A model generated the notes under the pieces. The model saw only the letters and a list, made by a program, of their open reading frames with translations. It had not been told where the DNA came from and made no database searches. A stretch of 64,000 nt of DNA, from NCBI RefSeq assembly GCF_003003285.1, contig NZ_PVTP01000005.1, positions 124,001-188,000 of the forward strand, given 5' to 3'. Below, piece after piece: positions 17,810-27,377 of the stretch. Source of the stretch: Yoonia maritima (GTDB taxonomy: Bacteria; Pseudomonadota; Alphaproteobacteria; Rhodobacterales; Rhodobacteraceae). Both the position numbers and the translations under genes were made by a program. Numbering within the stretch: the first letter of the stretch is position 1; every line of letters starts with the position of its first letter.

Positions 17810-18835
17810 ATGCCCTCAGATAATAACTCCCCGACATCGCCTAGCCCACGTGATTGGGTACGAATTCTCGCGAACTATCGTGAACCCAGCAGCCTGCGTA
17901 GCAGCATTGAACTGATGATAAGTTTTGTTCCGTTCGTTGGCCTATGGATATTGGCCTGCCTCGTGGCTCCTTACAGCTATATCGGCGCATTTTTGATCTC
18001 TGCGTTTAACGGCTGCTTTCTTCTTCGACTTTTCTGCATTCAGCATGATTGCGGGCACGGATCATTCTACGGCAACCGGACAGTCAGTGACTGGGTCGGC
18101 CGCGTTTTGGGCGTTGTTACACTGACCCCCTACGATGTATGGCGCCGCACACATTCGATCCACCATAGCCACGCCGGTGACCTTGATCATCGCGGCATTG
18201 GTGACGTGATGACACTGACCGTTGAAGAATATCATCAACGCACCGCATTTGGTCGTTTCATGTACCGCGCTTATCGCCATCCGCTGGTCATGTTCGGCCT
18301 TGGCCCGACATATTTGTTCATCCTCCAGAACCGTCTCCCACTTGGATTGATGGACCAAGGTAAAAAGTACTGGATCAGCGCCATGGGGACAAACGCAGCA
18401 ATCGTCGCAATCCTCGGCACGATCGTATATTTCGGCGGATTGCAAGCACTGTTCCTTGTCTTTCTTCCAACAACTCTGATCGCCGCGTCCATTGGTGTTT
18501 GGCTGTTCTACGTTCAACATCAGTTTGAAACCACGCACTGGGAACAGGCACCAGATTGGCAACTACACGAGGCCGCGCTTCACGGCAGCTCTCACTATGA
18601 TTTGCCACCAATCTTGCGTTGGTTCACTGCGAACATCGGGATTCACCACGTACACCACCTGTACAGCCGCATCCCCTTCTATCGCCTGACAGAAGTTCTG
18701 CGCGACCACCAAGAACTGGTCGAAGTTAGCCGCCTGACAATGCTGCAAAGCGTCAAGTGCGCGAGCCTTGATCTTTGGGATGAGAAAAAGCGTCGGTTGG
18801 TTTCATTCGCTGCTGCGCGCCGCGCTACTTCCTAA
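17810..18835 (+). CDS. Membrane fatty acid desaturase
   Basis: Integral di-iron desaturase of 341 residues. The three His boxes are HDCGH (79-83), HSIHH (115-119) and HHVHH near residue 283. Hydrophobic pairs lie before the first box and between the second and third, the topology of acyl-lipid delta-12/omega-3 type desaturases. It probably inserts double bonds in membrane acyl chains, useful for cold adaptation. I start at MPSDNNSP, preceded by AAGAAG; the 37 upstream in-frame residues look non-coding. Its end overlaps queG on the other strand by 33 bases. Confidence 0.87.
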   Translation: MPSDNNSPTSPSPRDWVRILANYREPSSLRSSIELMISFVPFVGLWILACLVAPYSYIGAFLISAFNGCFLLRLFCIQHDCGHGSFYGNRTVSDWVGRVLGVVTLTPYDVWRRTHSIHHSHAGDLDHRGIGDVMTLTVEEYHQRTAFGRFMYRAYRHPLVMFGLGPTYLFILQNRLPLGLMDQGKKYWISAMGTNAAIVAILGTIVYFGGLQALFLVFLPTTLIAASIGVWLFYVQHQFETTHWEQAPDWQLHEAALHGSSHYDLPPILRWFTANIGIHHVHHLYSRIPFYRLTEVLRDHQELVEVSRLTMLQSVKCASLDLWDEKKRRLVSFAAARRATS

Positions 18836-19849
18836 ACGGTCTAATGCCCACCGTGCAGCTTCGGCGACGGTGGGATCCGAATCGCCAATCAATCGGGCGA
18901 CCGCACCAGCAAGGGTTCGGTCGCCCGAATTGCCTATGGCATATGCGACATTGCGCACAAACCGGTCACGACCGATGCGTTTGATAGGCGACCCCGAAAA
19001 CCGCGCCCGAAATGCAGCATCGTCAAGCGCAGCAAGCTCGGATAACGGCGGCGCGATTAGATCTTCGCGTGCGGCATATTTCGCGTCACGGCCCGTGTTT
19101 GCGAATTTGTTCCACGGACAAACACCCAAACAGTCATCACAACCGTAAATCCGGTTCCCCATCAAGGCACGTAATTCGAGGTCGACCGGACCTTTGTGTT
19201 CAATCGTCAGATAGGAAATACAGCGCCGTGCATCCAACTGATACGGGGCGGGAAAGGCCGATGTTGGACAGACATCAAGGCACGCCGTGCAGCTACCGCA
19301 GTGGCTGACCTCTGGCGTATCCGGCTCAAATTCAACCGTCGTAAAAATCGCACCGATAAAGAACCAAGATCCAAGATCGCGCCCCAAAACATTGGTGTGT
19401 TTTCCCTGCCAACCCAGCCCGGCAGCTTGGGCTAATGGCTTTTCCATAACCGGGGCCGTATCCACGAAAACCTTGATCTGGGCCTCTGGCACTTGTTCGA
19501 TCAGCCAACGCCCCACACGCTTTAGCCGTTTTTTCACAACATCATGGTAATCGCGTCCTTGGGCATAGACGCTAATCGCTGCACGGTCAGGATGATCTAA
19601 TACCTCGAGCGGGTCATGTTCCGGCGTGTAAGGTTCAGCCAGCATGATAACCGATTTTGCCTCCGGCCAAAGCGCGGCAGGGTTGCCTCGCCAATGCATC
19701 CGTTCGGCCATCCATTCCATTTGTCCATGCATCCCTGCATCAACAAATGTCGCTAATCGGTCGGCAATCTCAGGAACTGAATCCGGGCGGCAGATGCCAA
19801 CTTTAGCAAAACCCGCCTCTTGGACGTATGTTACCAACCGGTCCTTCAC
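18803..19849 (-). CDS. queG: Epoxyqueuosine reductase
   Basis: Cobalamin- and iron-sulfur-dependent reductase of 348 residues that makes queuosine in the wobble position of tRNA from epoxyqueuosine. Two 4Fe-4S motifs are visible: [16 protein letters not shown] and [13 protein letters not shown]. The N-terminal half holds the cobalamin-binding domain, and a HEAT-like tail follows ([12 protein letters not shown]). The start is GTG with a weak ribosome binding site. The GST gene lies upstream by 30 bases in the same direction. Confidence 0.95.
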   Translation of the reverse strand: MKDRLVTYVQEAGFAKVGICRPDSVPEIADRLATFVDAGMHGQMEWMAERMHWRGNPAALWPEAKSVIMLAEPYTPEHDPLEVLDHPDRAAISVYAQGRDYHDVVKKRLKRVGRWLIEQVPEAQIKVFVDTAPVMEKPLAQAAGLGWQGKHTNVLGRDLGSWFFIGAIFTTVEFEPDTPEVSHCGSCTACLDVCPTSAFPAPYQLDARRCISYLTIEHKGPVDLELRALMGNRIYGCDDCLGVCPWNKFANTGRDAKYAAREDLIAPPLSELAALDDAAFRARFSGSPIKRIGRDRFVRNVAYAIGNSGDRTLAGAVARLIGDSDPTVAEAARWALDRLGSSAARSSE

Positions 19850-19879
19850 AGGATTACAGCAGAACGTGTTCCGCGACCT

Positions 19880-20545
19880 TTAGAAATCCAGATCAGCATA
19901 ATGCGCAGCCGGTTGGAAACCAGGCACCTCATCCGCCAAAAGCGACCGGAACGCCGGACGCGATTTAATCTTGGCGTACCAGTCCTTCACGACCTCGTGG
20001 CGATTCCAGTCAACATCACTTGTGTAATCTAGGCAGGACAAATGCGCCGCTGCCGCGAAATCTGCGATAGTCATTTCGTTGCCAGCAAGCCAACGGCGGT
20101 CTTCCAGCAAATAGGCCATGTAATCGAGATGGTACTTGATCGCACGCGCCCCTGCTTTGACGTTCGTGCTGTCCGGGTAACCCGTCCCCATCACCTTGCG
20201 ATATACACGTTCGCCGATCAGCTTTGTTGTGACCTCGTGATAAAATTTATCGTCGAACCAGCCAACAAGGCGTCGCGCCTCGTAACGGGCATCCAACTCG
20301 CGCGGCAGAAGAGCTGGCGTTGGGTGCAGTTCTTCGAGGTACTCAAAGATCGCATTGCTGTCCGCCATCATGCGACCATTCATTTTAAGAACAGGAATTT
20401 TTCCGGCCGGATTACGGCGCAAAAATTCAGCGTCTTGTTCCCAATAGCGTTCTTCGACAAGACCGACTTCGATCTTCTTTTCGGCAAGGCACAACCGCAC
20501 TTTGCGTGAATACGGAGACAACGGGTAATGATACAGGGTGTTCAT
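19880..20545 (-). CDS. Glutathione S-transferase family protein, possibly FzlA
   Basis: Soluble protein of 221 residues. The thioredoxin-like N-terminal domain (about 1-80) has YHYPLSPYSRKVRLCLAEKK and the cis-Pro/Glu-Ser-like region GKIPVLKMNGRMMADSNAIF, then an all-helical C-terminal domain with LAGNEMTIADFAAAAHLSC. The N-terminal pattern and the position beside queG, with uppP and the NDUFA9-like gene nearby, resemble FzlA, the GST-fold protein that binds FtsZ in Caulobacter. I infer FzlA from synteny and memory of the motif; an ordinary GST is the alternative. Confidence 0.82.
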   Translation of the reverse strand: MNTLYHYPLSPYSRKVRLCLAEKKIEVGLVEERYWEQDAEFLRRNPAGKIPVLKMNGRMMADSNAIFEYLEELHPTPALLPRELDARYEARRLVGWFDDKFYHEVTTKLIGERVYRKVMGTGYPDSTNVKAGARAIKYHLDYMAYLLEDRRWLAGNEMTIADFAAAAHLSCLDYTSDVDWNRHEVVKDWYAKIKSRPAFRSLLADEVPGFQPAAHYADLDF

Positions 20546-20609
20546 GACGGACTCACAAATCGGTTTTACTCTTCAATGCAGCAAGGGCGCGTCCGGATCA
20601 ATGGTTGGA

Positions 20610-21359
20610 TCAGCTTTCGAAACAATCCGCGCGACCATCCGCCTTGATTGTTTGGGCTCCGCTGATGATGGCAGAGGTCCGATCGCGAGTGTATGGGCTG
20701 GGGTTTGATGCCGAACGGGTTTTCGGTGCGGGTAGAATCGCGGCAAGCCGTGCGGCCTGTGTCGCAGACAGATTCGCAGCATCCACGCCAAAGTAATGGC
20801 GCGCAGCAGCCTGTACACCAAACACACCCTCATCGAATTCAGCGACGTTTAGGTACAGTTCAAGAATACGGCGTTTGGTCCAAACCGCCTCTGACAATGG
20901 GGTCCATAATGCCTCCATCGCTTTGCGCAGCCAGCTACGCCCGTGCCAAAGATAAACGTTCTTGATGACTTGCTGTGAAATCGTCGATGCGCCACCGCGG
21001 CCACGATCAATCGCGGAACGGATAGCATTGACGTCCAGCCCCCAATGCAAACAGAAATTGGCATCCTCTGCTGCCACGGCAGAGCGCGCCATCACTGGTG
21101 CGATATCCTCGATCGGGGTCCAATCATATTTGATTGAACCCAAACGGCTGCGTTCCGAGAACATATATGGCGTCGTTGGCGGCGGGACGACCGCGTAAAG
21201 CAAGGTCGCTAACAACACGAATCCAAGCACTGCAAAGCCAAAACCCCAAATCACCCGGCGCACCATTTGCCAGCCCCGCTCAACCAAGCTGGGCTGTTTT
21301 TTCCGCGTATTTCGCTTTTTGGGCGTGGGTTTCTTTTTGGGTGTTTTACGCTCTGCCAT
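20610..21359 (-). CDS. mtgA: Monofunctional biosynthetic peptidoglycan transglycosylase
   Basis: Inner-membrane anchored GT51 enzyme of 249 residues that polymerises lipid II into glycan strands. A Lys-rich cytoplasmic tail (about 1-20) precedes one membrane helix (about 35-58). The catalytic motifs are AAEDANFCLHWGLD and GRGGASTISQQVIKNVYL, then KRRILELYLNVAEFDEGVFG. There is no transpeptidase domain. The start MAERKTPKKK is chosen; an ATG three codons earlier is equally open, and neither has a strong ribosome binding site. Confidence 0.92.
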   Translation of the reverse strand: MAERKTPKKKPTPKKRNTRKKQPSLVERGWQMVRRVIWGFGFAVLGFVLLATLLYAVVPPPTTPYMFSERSRLGSIKYDWTPIEDIAPVMARSAVAAEDANFCLHWGLDVNAIRSAIDRGRGGASTISQQVIKNVYLWHGRSWLRKAMEALWTPLSEAVWTKRRILELYLNVAEFDEGVFGVQAAARHYFGVDAANLSATQAARLAAILPAPKTRSASNPSPYTRDRTSAIISGAQTIKADGRADCFES

Positions 21360-21404
21360 CAGCACCATAAGCCACGTGCCGGGTTGTGTGGTCAAGAAGC
21401 AGAT

Positions 21405-21434
21405 CGCCCCCACACTTATTTCAGTGCAGGGGCG
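21405..21434 (-). terminator. Terminator hairpin after gltB
   Basis: The arms CGCCCCCACACT and AGTGCAGGGGCG pair over 12 positions, two of them G-U on the RNA, around a six-base loop. It begins seven bases past the gltB stop. On the minus strand it is followed by ATCTGCTTCTTG; on the plus strand by TTGTTTTTA. It separates gltB from mtgA. Confidence 0.7.
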
Positions 21435-21440
21435 TTGTTT

Positions 21441-24400
21441 TTACTCAGCAGGGATTGCAGCGTCTTCGATGCTTAGCGGATGCTTCAGATGCACTAGCAT
21501 TTCTTTCGGGCAGATTTGGACAAAGTTGCCTTTCTCCAGTTCCCAGTGTTGCAAGATGTCAGCAGCTTTGCGGCTACCTGTTTCTTTCGCGTGGCGTTCG
21601 ATCAGGCCTTTTAGTTGATCGAGCCAGTGATCCACGGTCACAGGGTTCGTCACCAGTGTTTCCATGTTGATCAGGTCGGCGGCCTCGCCTTTTGGATCGT
21701 ATAGATAGGCCATACCGCCCGTCATACCGGCACCAAAGTTCGCACCAATTGACCCGAGAATTACCGCAACACCACCAGTCATGTATTCACAACCGTTAGT
21801 TCCGCAGCCTTCGATCACGACAGTCGCGCCAGAGTTCCGCACCGCGAAACGTTCGCCTGCACGGCCCGCCGCAAACAGATAACCGTCAGTCGCACCGTAC
21901 AGAACAGTGTTCCCGATGATCGTGTTATCGGCAGCAACCAGCGGGCTAACCATTGGTGGACGAACCACGATTGTACCACCCGACAGCCCCTTACCGACAT
22001 AGTCGTTCGCGTCGCCAGAAACCTCGAGCTTGAGGCCCGGCGCTGCAAATGCACCCAGCGACTGCCCAGCAGAGCCACGTAGTTTGACCGTTAGGTGATC
22101 GGGCTGCAGTTCATTACGCATGCCAAAGTTCTGAACGATGTGGCTGGATGTGCGTGTACCGATGGTCCGCAGTGTGTTTTGCACTGCATAATCCAACTGC
22201 ATCTTTTCGCCCTCGTTCAAGAAGCGCGCAGCATCCTGAACGATTTGCGCATCCAACGTGTCATCGACAGCGTTACGTGGCTTGTTGCGGTCATAAGTGA
22301 TCTTTTCAGCGCCATCGACTGTGATCAGCAATGGGTTCAGGTCAAGGTCATCAAGATGCGCAGAACCACGACTAACCTGCGTCAACAGATCGGCACGGCC
22401 GATAACATCATCCAACGAACGCGCACCGATGCTAGCGAGGATTTCGCGTACTTCGGTTGCGTAGAAGGTGATCAGGTTCACGACCTTGTCCGCGTTACCC
22501 GTGAACTTGTCGCGCAGTGCTTGGTCTTGTGTACATACGCCGACGGGGCAAGTGTTTGACTGGCACTGGCGCACCATGATGCAGCCCATCGCGATCAGCG
22601 CAGCGGTACCGATGCCGTATTCCTCGGCACCAAGCATCGCAGCCATGACGATGTCGCGACCAGTGCGCAGGCCACCATCTGTCCGCAATGTGATACGTTC
22701 ACGCAGGTTGTTCATGGCAAGCACTTGGTGTGCTTCGGTCAGACCCATTTCCCATGGCAGACCAGCGTATTTGATCGATGTACCCGGTGATGCGCCTGTA
22801 CCGCCGTTGTGACCTGAAATCAGGATCACATCGGCCTTCGCCTTTGCAACACCAGCAGCGATCGTACCAACACCAGACGCAGCAACCAGTTTCACGGTGA
22901 CCTTACAGATCGGGTTGATCTGCTTGAGGTCATAAATCAACTGGGCCAGATCCTCGATTGAATAGATATCGTGGTGCGGCGGCGGTGAAATCAGCGTCAC
23001 GCCTTTGGTTGAGTGGCGCAGCTTGGCGATCAAGTCAGTGACCTTCATGCCGGGCAGCTGCCCACCTTCGCCAGGTTTTGCACCCTGCGCAACTTTGATC
23101 TCAAGCTCTTCACAAGCCAGCAGGTATTCGGCTGTGACGCCGAAACGACCAGACGCGACCTGTTTGATCTTTGCAGAAGCGTTGTCACCGTTTGGTTCTG
23201 GTGTGAAATCCTCTGGGCTCTCGCCGCCTTCACCAGAATCCGACTTTGCGCCGATACGGTTCATCGCAATTGACAGCGTACGGTGTGATTCTGGGCTAAG
23301 CGCACCCAAAGACATGCCGGGCGTCACGAAACGCTTGCGGATCGCCGTGATGCTTTCGACCTCTTCAATCGGCACAGGTTTTGCCATTGGTTTGATCGCC
23401 AATAGATCACGCAGGTGGATTGGCGGGTTCGCCTGCATTGATTTACTGTACTGCTGCCACATCGGATAGGATGCGTTGTTACAAGCAGCCTGCAACATAT
23501 GCATTGTCTGCGCTTCCCAAGCGTGCTTTTCACCTGAACGGCGGGCTTTGTAGAAGCCACCGATTGGCAGGATGTCAGTTGGGTTTTTCCAACCGCGCGC
23601 GTGGACTTCTTCCAGCTTGGTTTGGATACCGCTTGTACCGATACCAGAGATACGGCTTTGCATACCCGGGAAGAATTCCGCAACCATCGCACGTGACAGA
23701 CCGACTGCTTCAAAGTTCAGACCACCACGGTAAGACGCAAGAACCGAAATCCCCATCTTGGCCATGATTTTCAGCAGGCCTGCATCAACTGCTTTGCGAT
23801 AATGGCTCACTGCTTCGGCAAGGGTACCTTCTAGCAATCCACGTTCAACGCGGTTCGCAATCGAATCCTGCGCCAGATAAGCGTTCACAGTCGTTGCGCC
23901 ACAGCCAATCAACACCGCAAAATAATGCGGGTCGATACACTCCGCAGAACGCACGTTGATCGAACAGAATGTACGCAGACCTTTTGATGTCAGACCAGAG
24001 TGCACAGCAGATGTCGCAAGGATCATCGGCATTGGCACGCGGTCAACGTTTTGATGCTGATCCGTCAGCACCAAATGCCCTGCACCTGAACGCACGGCAT
24101 CCTCGGCCTCTTCGCGAATACGCTGAAGACCTGCGGAAAGCGCGCCGCGCCCTGTTTCAAAGGTACAGTCGATAAAGGCAACGTTATCGCCGAAATGGCG
24201 CACCATTTCATTGAATTCGCCGTTTGAAACGAACGGGCTTTCCAGTACGAGAATTTCTGCTTGCGAAGAGTTTTCGTCCAGCACATTTTTCAGGTTACCA
24301 AACCGTGTTTTCAACGACATGACGCGTGTTTCACGCAAACTGTCGATTGGCGGGTTGGTTACTTGGCTAAAGTTCTGACGGAAAAAGTGCGACAGCGGAC

Positions 24401-25973
24401 GGTAAACGCTTGAAAGAACCGCAGACGGGGTATCGTCGCCCATCGACGCGATCATTTCTTTGCCGTCTTCGGCCATCGGCGCAAGAACTTGCTCTAGGTC
24501 TTCGATAGAATAGCCCGCAGCAACCTGACGCTGACGCAAATCTGCGTCTTTGAACATGGCCTCTTCTGCTACATCGCCCATTGAATCAGTTAGATCGATA
24601 ACTTTTTCGATCCAGTCACTAAATGGCTGCGCGCCAGACAGGACATCTTTCATTTCAGTGTCGTGGAACAGTTTGCCTTCTTTCATGTCGACGGCAATCA
24701 TCTGACCGGGGCCAAGCGCGCCCTTTTCGACAACAGTGGCTTCGTCGATTGGCACCATGCCAACCTCAGAACCTGCGATCAGTAGACCGTCACCTGTCAC
24801 AACGTAACGCAGTGGGCGCAGACCGTTCCGATCCAGACCACCACAGACCCAACGACCGTCGGTCATCGCTAGCGCGGCTGGGCCATCCCATGGCTCCATC
24901 ACGGCGTTGCAATAGCTATACATGTCCTGCCACGCCTGTGGCATGTCAGATGCTTGCTGCGCCCATGCTTCGGGAACCAGCATCGTTTTCGCCATCGGCG
25001 CGTTGCGGCCTGCTCGTACCAAAACCTCAAAAACAGAGTCTAACGCAGACGAATCTGACGCACCCGACGGAATGATCGGCTTGATATCTTCGGCTTTGTC
25101 GCCGAATGCACCAGACGCCATCCGGATTTCGTGGGACTTCATCCAGTTGACGTTACCCTTCAGCGTGTTGATTTCGCCGTTGTGTGCCAACATGCGGAAT
25201 GGCTGTGCCAGTGACCACTGCGGGAAAGTGTTTGTGGAATAACGCTGGTGGTAGATCGCGAATGCCGATTCAAAACGTTCGTCGAGCAGGTCTGGATAAA
25301 ACTCTGCAACCTGCTCGGCCAGCATCATGCCTTTATAGATGATCGAGCGGCAAGACAGCGAACAAATGTAAACGCCGTTGATCTGCGCGGCGGCAGCTGC
25401 TTTTTCGATACGACGACGGATGATGTACAGTTCGCGCTCGAACTGCTCTTCGTCGATATCCTTTTCACAGCGGATAAGAATCTGTTCGATCTCTGGACGT
25501 GTGGCGTTCGCCTTTTCACCTAAACATTCGGTGTTCACCGGAACGTGGCGCCAGCCATAGATATAGTGACCGAGGCGCAGAACCTCGGATTCAACGATTG
25601 TACGGCAGCGTTCTTGGGCACCGAAATCGGTACGTGGCAGGAACACCTGACCAACCGCGATCATTTCACCGTCTTCTGGCTCGTGACCAGTACGACGGAT
25701 TTGATCTTGGAAGAATGGAACAGGGATTTGAACGTGGATACCCGCGCCGTCACCTGTTTTGCCGTCGGCATCAACAGCACCACGGTGCCAAATCGCTTTT
25801 AGCGCATCGATACCGTTTTCGACAACGCCACGCGAAGGTGTACCATCGATGGCAACCACAAGGCCAACACCGCAAGACGAATGTTCGTCTTCATCAGCAT
25901 AAAGACCGTTTTCGGTCATCCATTTGCGCTTAGCTTCCTCAGCCGCGACCCAAGCTTGATCATATGTGGTCAT
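21441..25973 (-). CDS. gltB: Glutamate synthase (NADPH) large subunit
   Basis: Large subunit of 1510 residues that, with GltD, makes two glutamates from glutamine and 2-oxoglutarate. A short propeptide precedes the class II amidotransferase nucleophile in DEHSSCGVGLVV. Further domains are the central domain, the FMN synthase domain (SGHNGGTGASPGTSIKYAGL), the 3Fe-4S motif CIMVRQCQSNTCPVGVC, and a C-terminal GXGXG beta-helix. GAGG before the ATG supports the start at MTTYDQ; a longer frame lacks this. That ribosome binding site lies inside the end of the upstream secreted-protein gene. Confidence 0.97.
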   Translation of the reverse strand: MTTYDQAWVAAEEAKRKWMTENGLYADEDEHSSCGVGLVVAIDGTPSRGVVENGIDALKAIWHRGAVDADGKTGDGAGIHVQIPVPFFQDQIRRTGHEPEDGEMIAVGQVFLPRTDFGAQERCRTIVESEVLRLGHYIYGWRHVPVNTECLGEKANATRPEIEQILIRCEKDIDEEQFERELYIIRRRIEKAAAAAQINGVYICSLSCRSIIYKGMMLAEQVAEFYPDLLDERFESAFAIYHQRYSTNTFPQWSLAQPFRMLAHNGEINTLKGNVNWMKSHEIRMASGAFGDKAEDIKPIIPSGASDSSALDSVFEVLVRAGRNAPMAKTMLVPEAWAQQASDMPQAWQDMYSYCNAVMEPWDGPAALAMTDGRWVCGGLDRNGLRPLRYVVTGDGLLIAGSEVGMVPIDEATVVEKGALGPGQMIAVDMKEGKLFHDTEMKDVLSGAQPFSDWIEKVIDLTDSMGDVAEEAMFKDADLRQRQVAAGYSIEDLEQVLAPMAEDGKEMIASMGDDTPSAVLSSVYRPLSHFFRQNFSQVTNPPIDSLRETRVMSLKTRFGNLKNVLDENSSQAEILVLESPFVSNGEFNEMVRHFGDNVAFIDCTFETGRGALSAGLQRIREEAEDAVRSGAGHLVLTDQHQNVDRVPMPMILATSAVHSGLTSKGLRTFCSINVRSAECIDPHYFAVLIGCGATTVNAYLAQDSIANRVERGLLEGTLAEAVSHYRKAVDAGLLKIMAKMGISVLASYRGGLNFEAVGLSRAMVAEFFPGMQSRISGIGTSGIQTKLEEVHARGWKNPTDILPIGGFYKARRSGEKHAWEAQTMHMLQAACNNASYPMWQQYSKSMQANPPIHLRDLLAIKPMAKPVPIEEVESITAIRKRFVTPGMSLGALSPESHRTLSIAMNRIGAKSDSGEGGESPEDFTPEPNGDNASAKIKQVASGRFGVTAEYLLACEELEIKVAQGAKPGEGGQLPGMKVTDLIAKLRHSTKGVTLISPPPHHDIYSIEDLAQLIYDLKQINPICKVTVKLVAASGVGTIAAGVAKAKADVILISGHNGGTGASPGTSIKYAGLPWEMGLTEAHQVLAMNNLRERITLRTDGGLRTGRDIVMAAMLGAEEYGIGTAALIAMGCIMVRQCQSNTCPVGVCTQDQALRDKFTGNADKVVNLITFYATEVREILASIGARSLDDVIGRADLLTQVSRGSAHLDDLDLNPLLITVDGAEKITYDRNKPRNAVDDTLDAQIVQDAARFLNEGEKMQLDYAVQNTLRTIGTRTSSHIVQNFGMRNELQPDHLTVKLRGSAGQSLGAFAAPGLKLEVSGDANDYVGKGLSGGTIVVRPPMVSPLVAADNTIIGNTVLYGATDGYLFAAGRAGERFAVRNSGATVVIEGCGTNGCEYMTGGVAVILGSIGANFGAGMTGGMAYLYDPKGEAADLINMETLVTNPVTVDHWLDQLKGLIERHAKETGSRKAADILQHWELEKGNFVQICPKEMLVHLKHPLSIEDAAIPAE

Positions 25974-26670
25974 AGGTATTCTCCTCAGAAAGTGGTGCGG
26001 ATGAGATCGCAACCCCACAGCCGTGCTTTGGCCGTGTACTTAGAAAACCCGGTTCCCCGGGAAAGATGAATTCGACAGGGCGGTCGTCGTGTTCGAACTG
26101 CCCTTCGGGTGTTGTTGTGACCCCAGTGCCAGACAAAAATATGCGCCAGTCTGGGTGAATAAATTCGTTGCCTTCGCCGGACCAAATCACGGTGCCGTCG
26201 TCCGCAGTCGCGGTCAGGTCATAAGTCGTTTCAAGCAGCGTAACGCCGTCAATCGTGATTTCGCGCCCGGTCAACGTGTCCTGACCGACGAAATGCGTTG
26301 CACCGAACTGGTCAGACATTGTGCTGAAATCATAATCATCAACACCATTCGCGATCAGATCAGACAGTGACGCTGGCTCTGCCGGGTTCGACATAAGCTG
26401 CTCGCTGTGACCTGTCAGCGCGTGAAAGCTGGCGATCCACTGCGTTTCGGCATCGATTTCACCGGCGTAGGTCATGCCCTGTTCATCCAGCGAAACACGA
26501 CGTTGGTGTCCCGGCGCGTCGCCTTCGCAGGTAAAGTGATGATCAACCTGACAGCTTTCTGCCTGCACCGTTAAATACGCAGTACAGCCAGCGGGCAGAC
26601 CAAAGGTCGCCCGACTGTCCTGCGCAGCGACGGGACTGGCAGCGATCAAAAGACCAAGTGTGATCCTCAT
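25960..26670 (-). CDS. Predicted secreted protein in the glutamate synthase operon (paralog 1)
   Basis: Unknown protein of 236 residues with a signal peptide (MRITLGLLIAASPVAAQ). The mature part has four N-terminal-half cysteines (GC, SC and TC contexts), the segment LTGREITIDGVTLLETTYDL, and PVEFIFPGEPGF near the end with a late Cys. The same landmarks occur in its upstream neighbour, so the two arose by tandem duplication. The last 14 bases overlap the gltB start, and its final codons contain the gltB ribosome binding site, so translation is probably coupled. The periplasmic location is at odds with the cytoplasmic GltBD enzyme. Confidence 0.8.
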   Translation of the reverse strand: MRITLGLLIAASPVAAQDSRATFGLPAGCTAYLTVQAESCQVDHHFTCEGDAPGHQRRVSLDEQGMTYAGEIDAETQWIASFHALTGHSEQLMSNPAEPASLSDLIANGVDDYDFSTMSDQFGATHFVGQDTLTGREITIDGVTLLETTYDLTATADDGTVIWSGEGNEFIHPDWRIFLSGTGVTTTPEGQFEHDDRPVEFIFPGEPGFLSTRPKHGCGVAISSAPLSEENTYDHI

Positions 26671-27338
26671 GGCTGATAGCTCGTTTCGATCTCGTTACAT
26701 TCGTAGACTGGTTGGTCCGCAAAGAAACCGGGCTCGTCTGGGTAGATGAATTCAACTGGAGACATGTCAGTGATTTGATCGGGGTCTTCTTCCGACCAAG
26801 ATTGACCGAAAAAGAACAACCGGTGGTCTTCGCTGACGTATTGGCGACCGCTGCTTGCGTCTAAAACATTGCCGTCCGCGTCAATTGTCTGACCCTGATA
26901 TTCGGTTTCAAACAATGTCTCGCCATCGATCACAATCGTTTCGCCGGTTAGCATGTCAAAACCAACGTTACGCTCCGCGCCACCTTCGGTTTCGATTGTG
27001 AAATCCCATGTATCCACCTGATTAGCGAATAGTTCGGTCAATGATGACGGGTCTTCAACGGGCTCTTGCAGCGCCTCATTCCCGAGAACGGAATAGGTTT
27101 CCATCCACTGAAATTCGTCGTCAACACGTTGCACGCTAAACACGCCTGTCTGGCCGATCAAAGCGATCCACTGGTCGCCTTCGCTATCGGCTTCACAGGT
27201 CCACACATTAACCATCACGCAGCCCTTTTGCTGAACAGTCAGCTTGGCTTCGCACCCTTCGGGCGCGGCAAAGCTTTGCTGCGCAGCAACGGGAGAGGCC
27301 AACATCAATGTGGCGATGGTCAATACGGGCTTCATCAT
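26667..27338 (-). CDS. Predicted secreted protein in the glutamate synthase operon (paralog 2)
   Basis: Unknown protein of 223 residues with a signal peptide (MMKPVLTIATLMLASPVAAQ). It shares with the next gene the pattern C-x-(A/Y)-x-LTVQ, a TCE motif, LTGETIVIDGETLFETEYQG and PVEFIYPDEPGF with a late Cys, in the same order and spacing. The protein is acidic and has no recognised catalytic motif; a beta-rich periplasmic domain is likely. It lies 39 bases downstream of gltD and overlaps its paralog by four bases. Confidence 0.8.
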   Translation of the reverse strand: MMKPVLTIATLMLASPVAAQQSFAAPEGCEAKLTVQQKGCVMVNVWTCEADSEGDQWIALIGQTGVFSVQRVDDEFQWMETYSVLGNEALQEPVEDPSSLTELFANQVDTWDFTIETEGGAERNVGFDMLTGETIVIDGETLFETEYQGQTIDADGNVLDASSGRQYVSEDHRLFFFGQSWSEEDPDQITDMSPVEFIYPDEPGFFADQPVYECNEIETSYQP

Positions 27339-27377
27339 GTCTTAACCTTTCAGGTCAGTATAGTGATGTGGCGAAGT

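Noticed and set aside
20573-20833. 86-codon minus-strand frame overlapping the end of mtgA
   Set aside because: It is out of frame with mtgA, Arg/Pro-rich and without a ribosome binding site.
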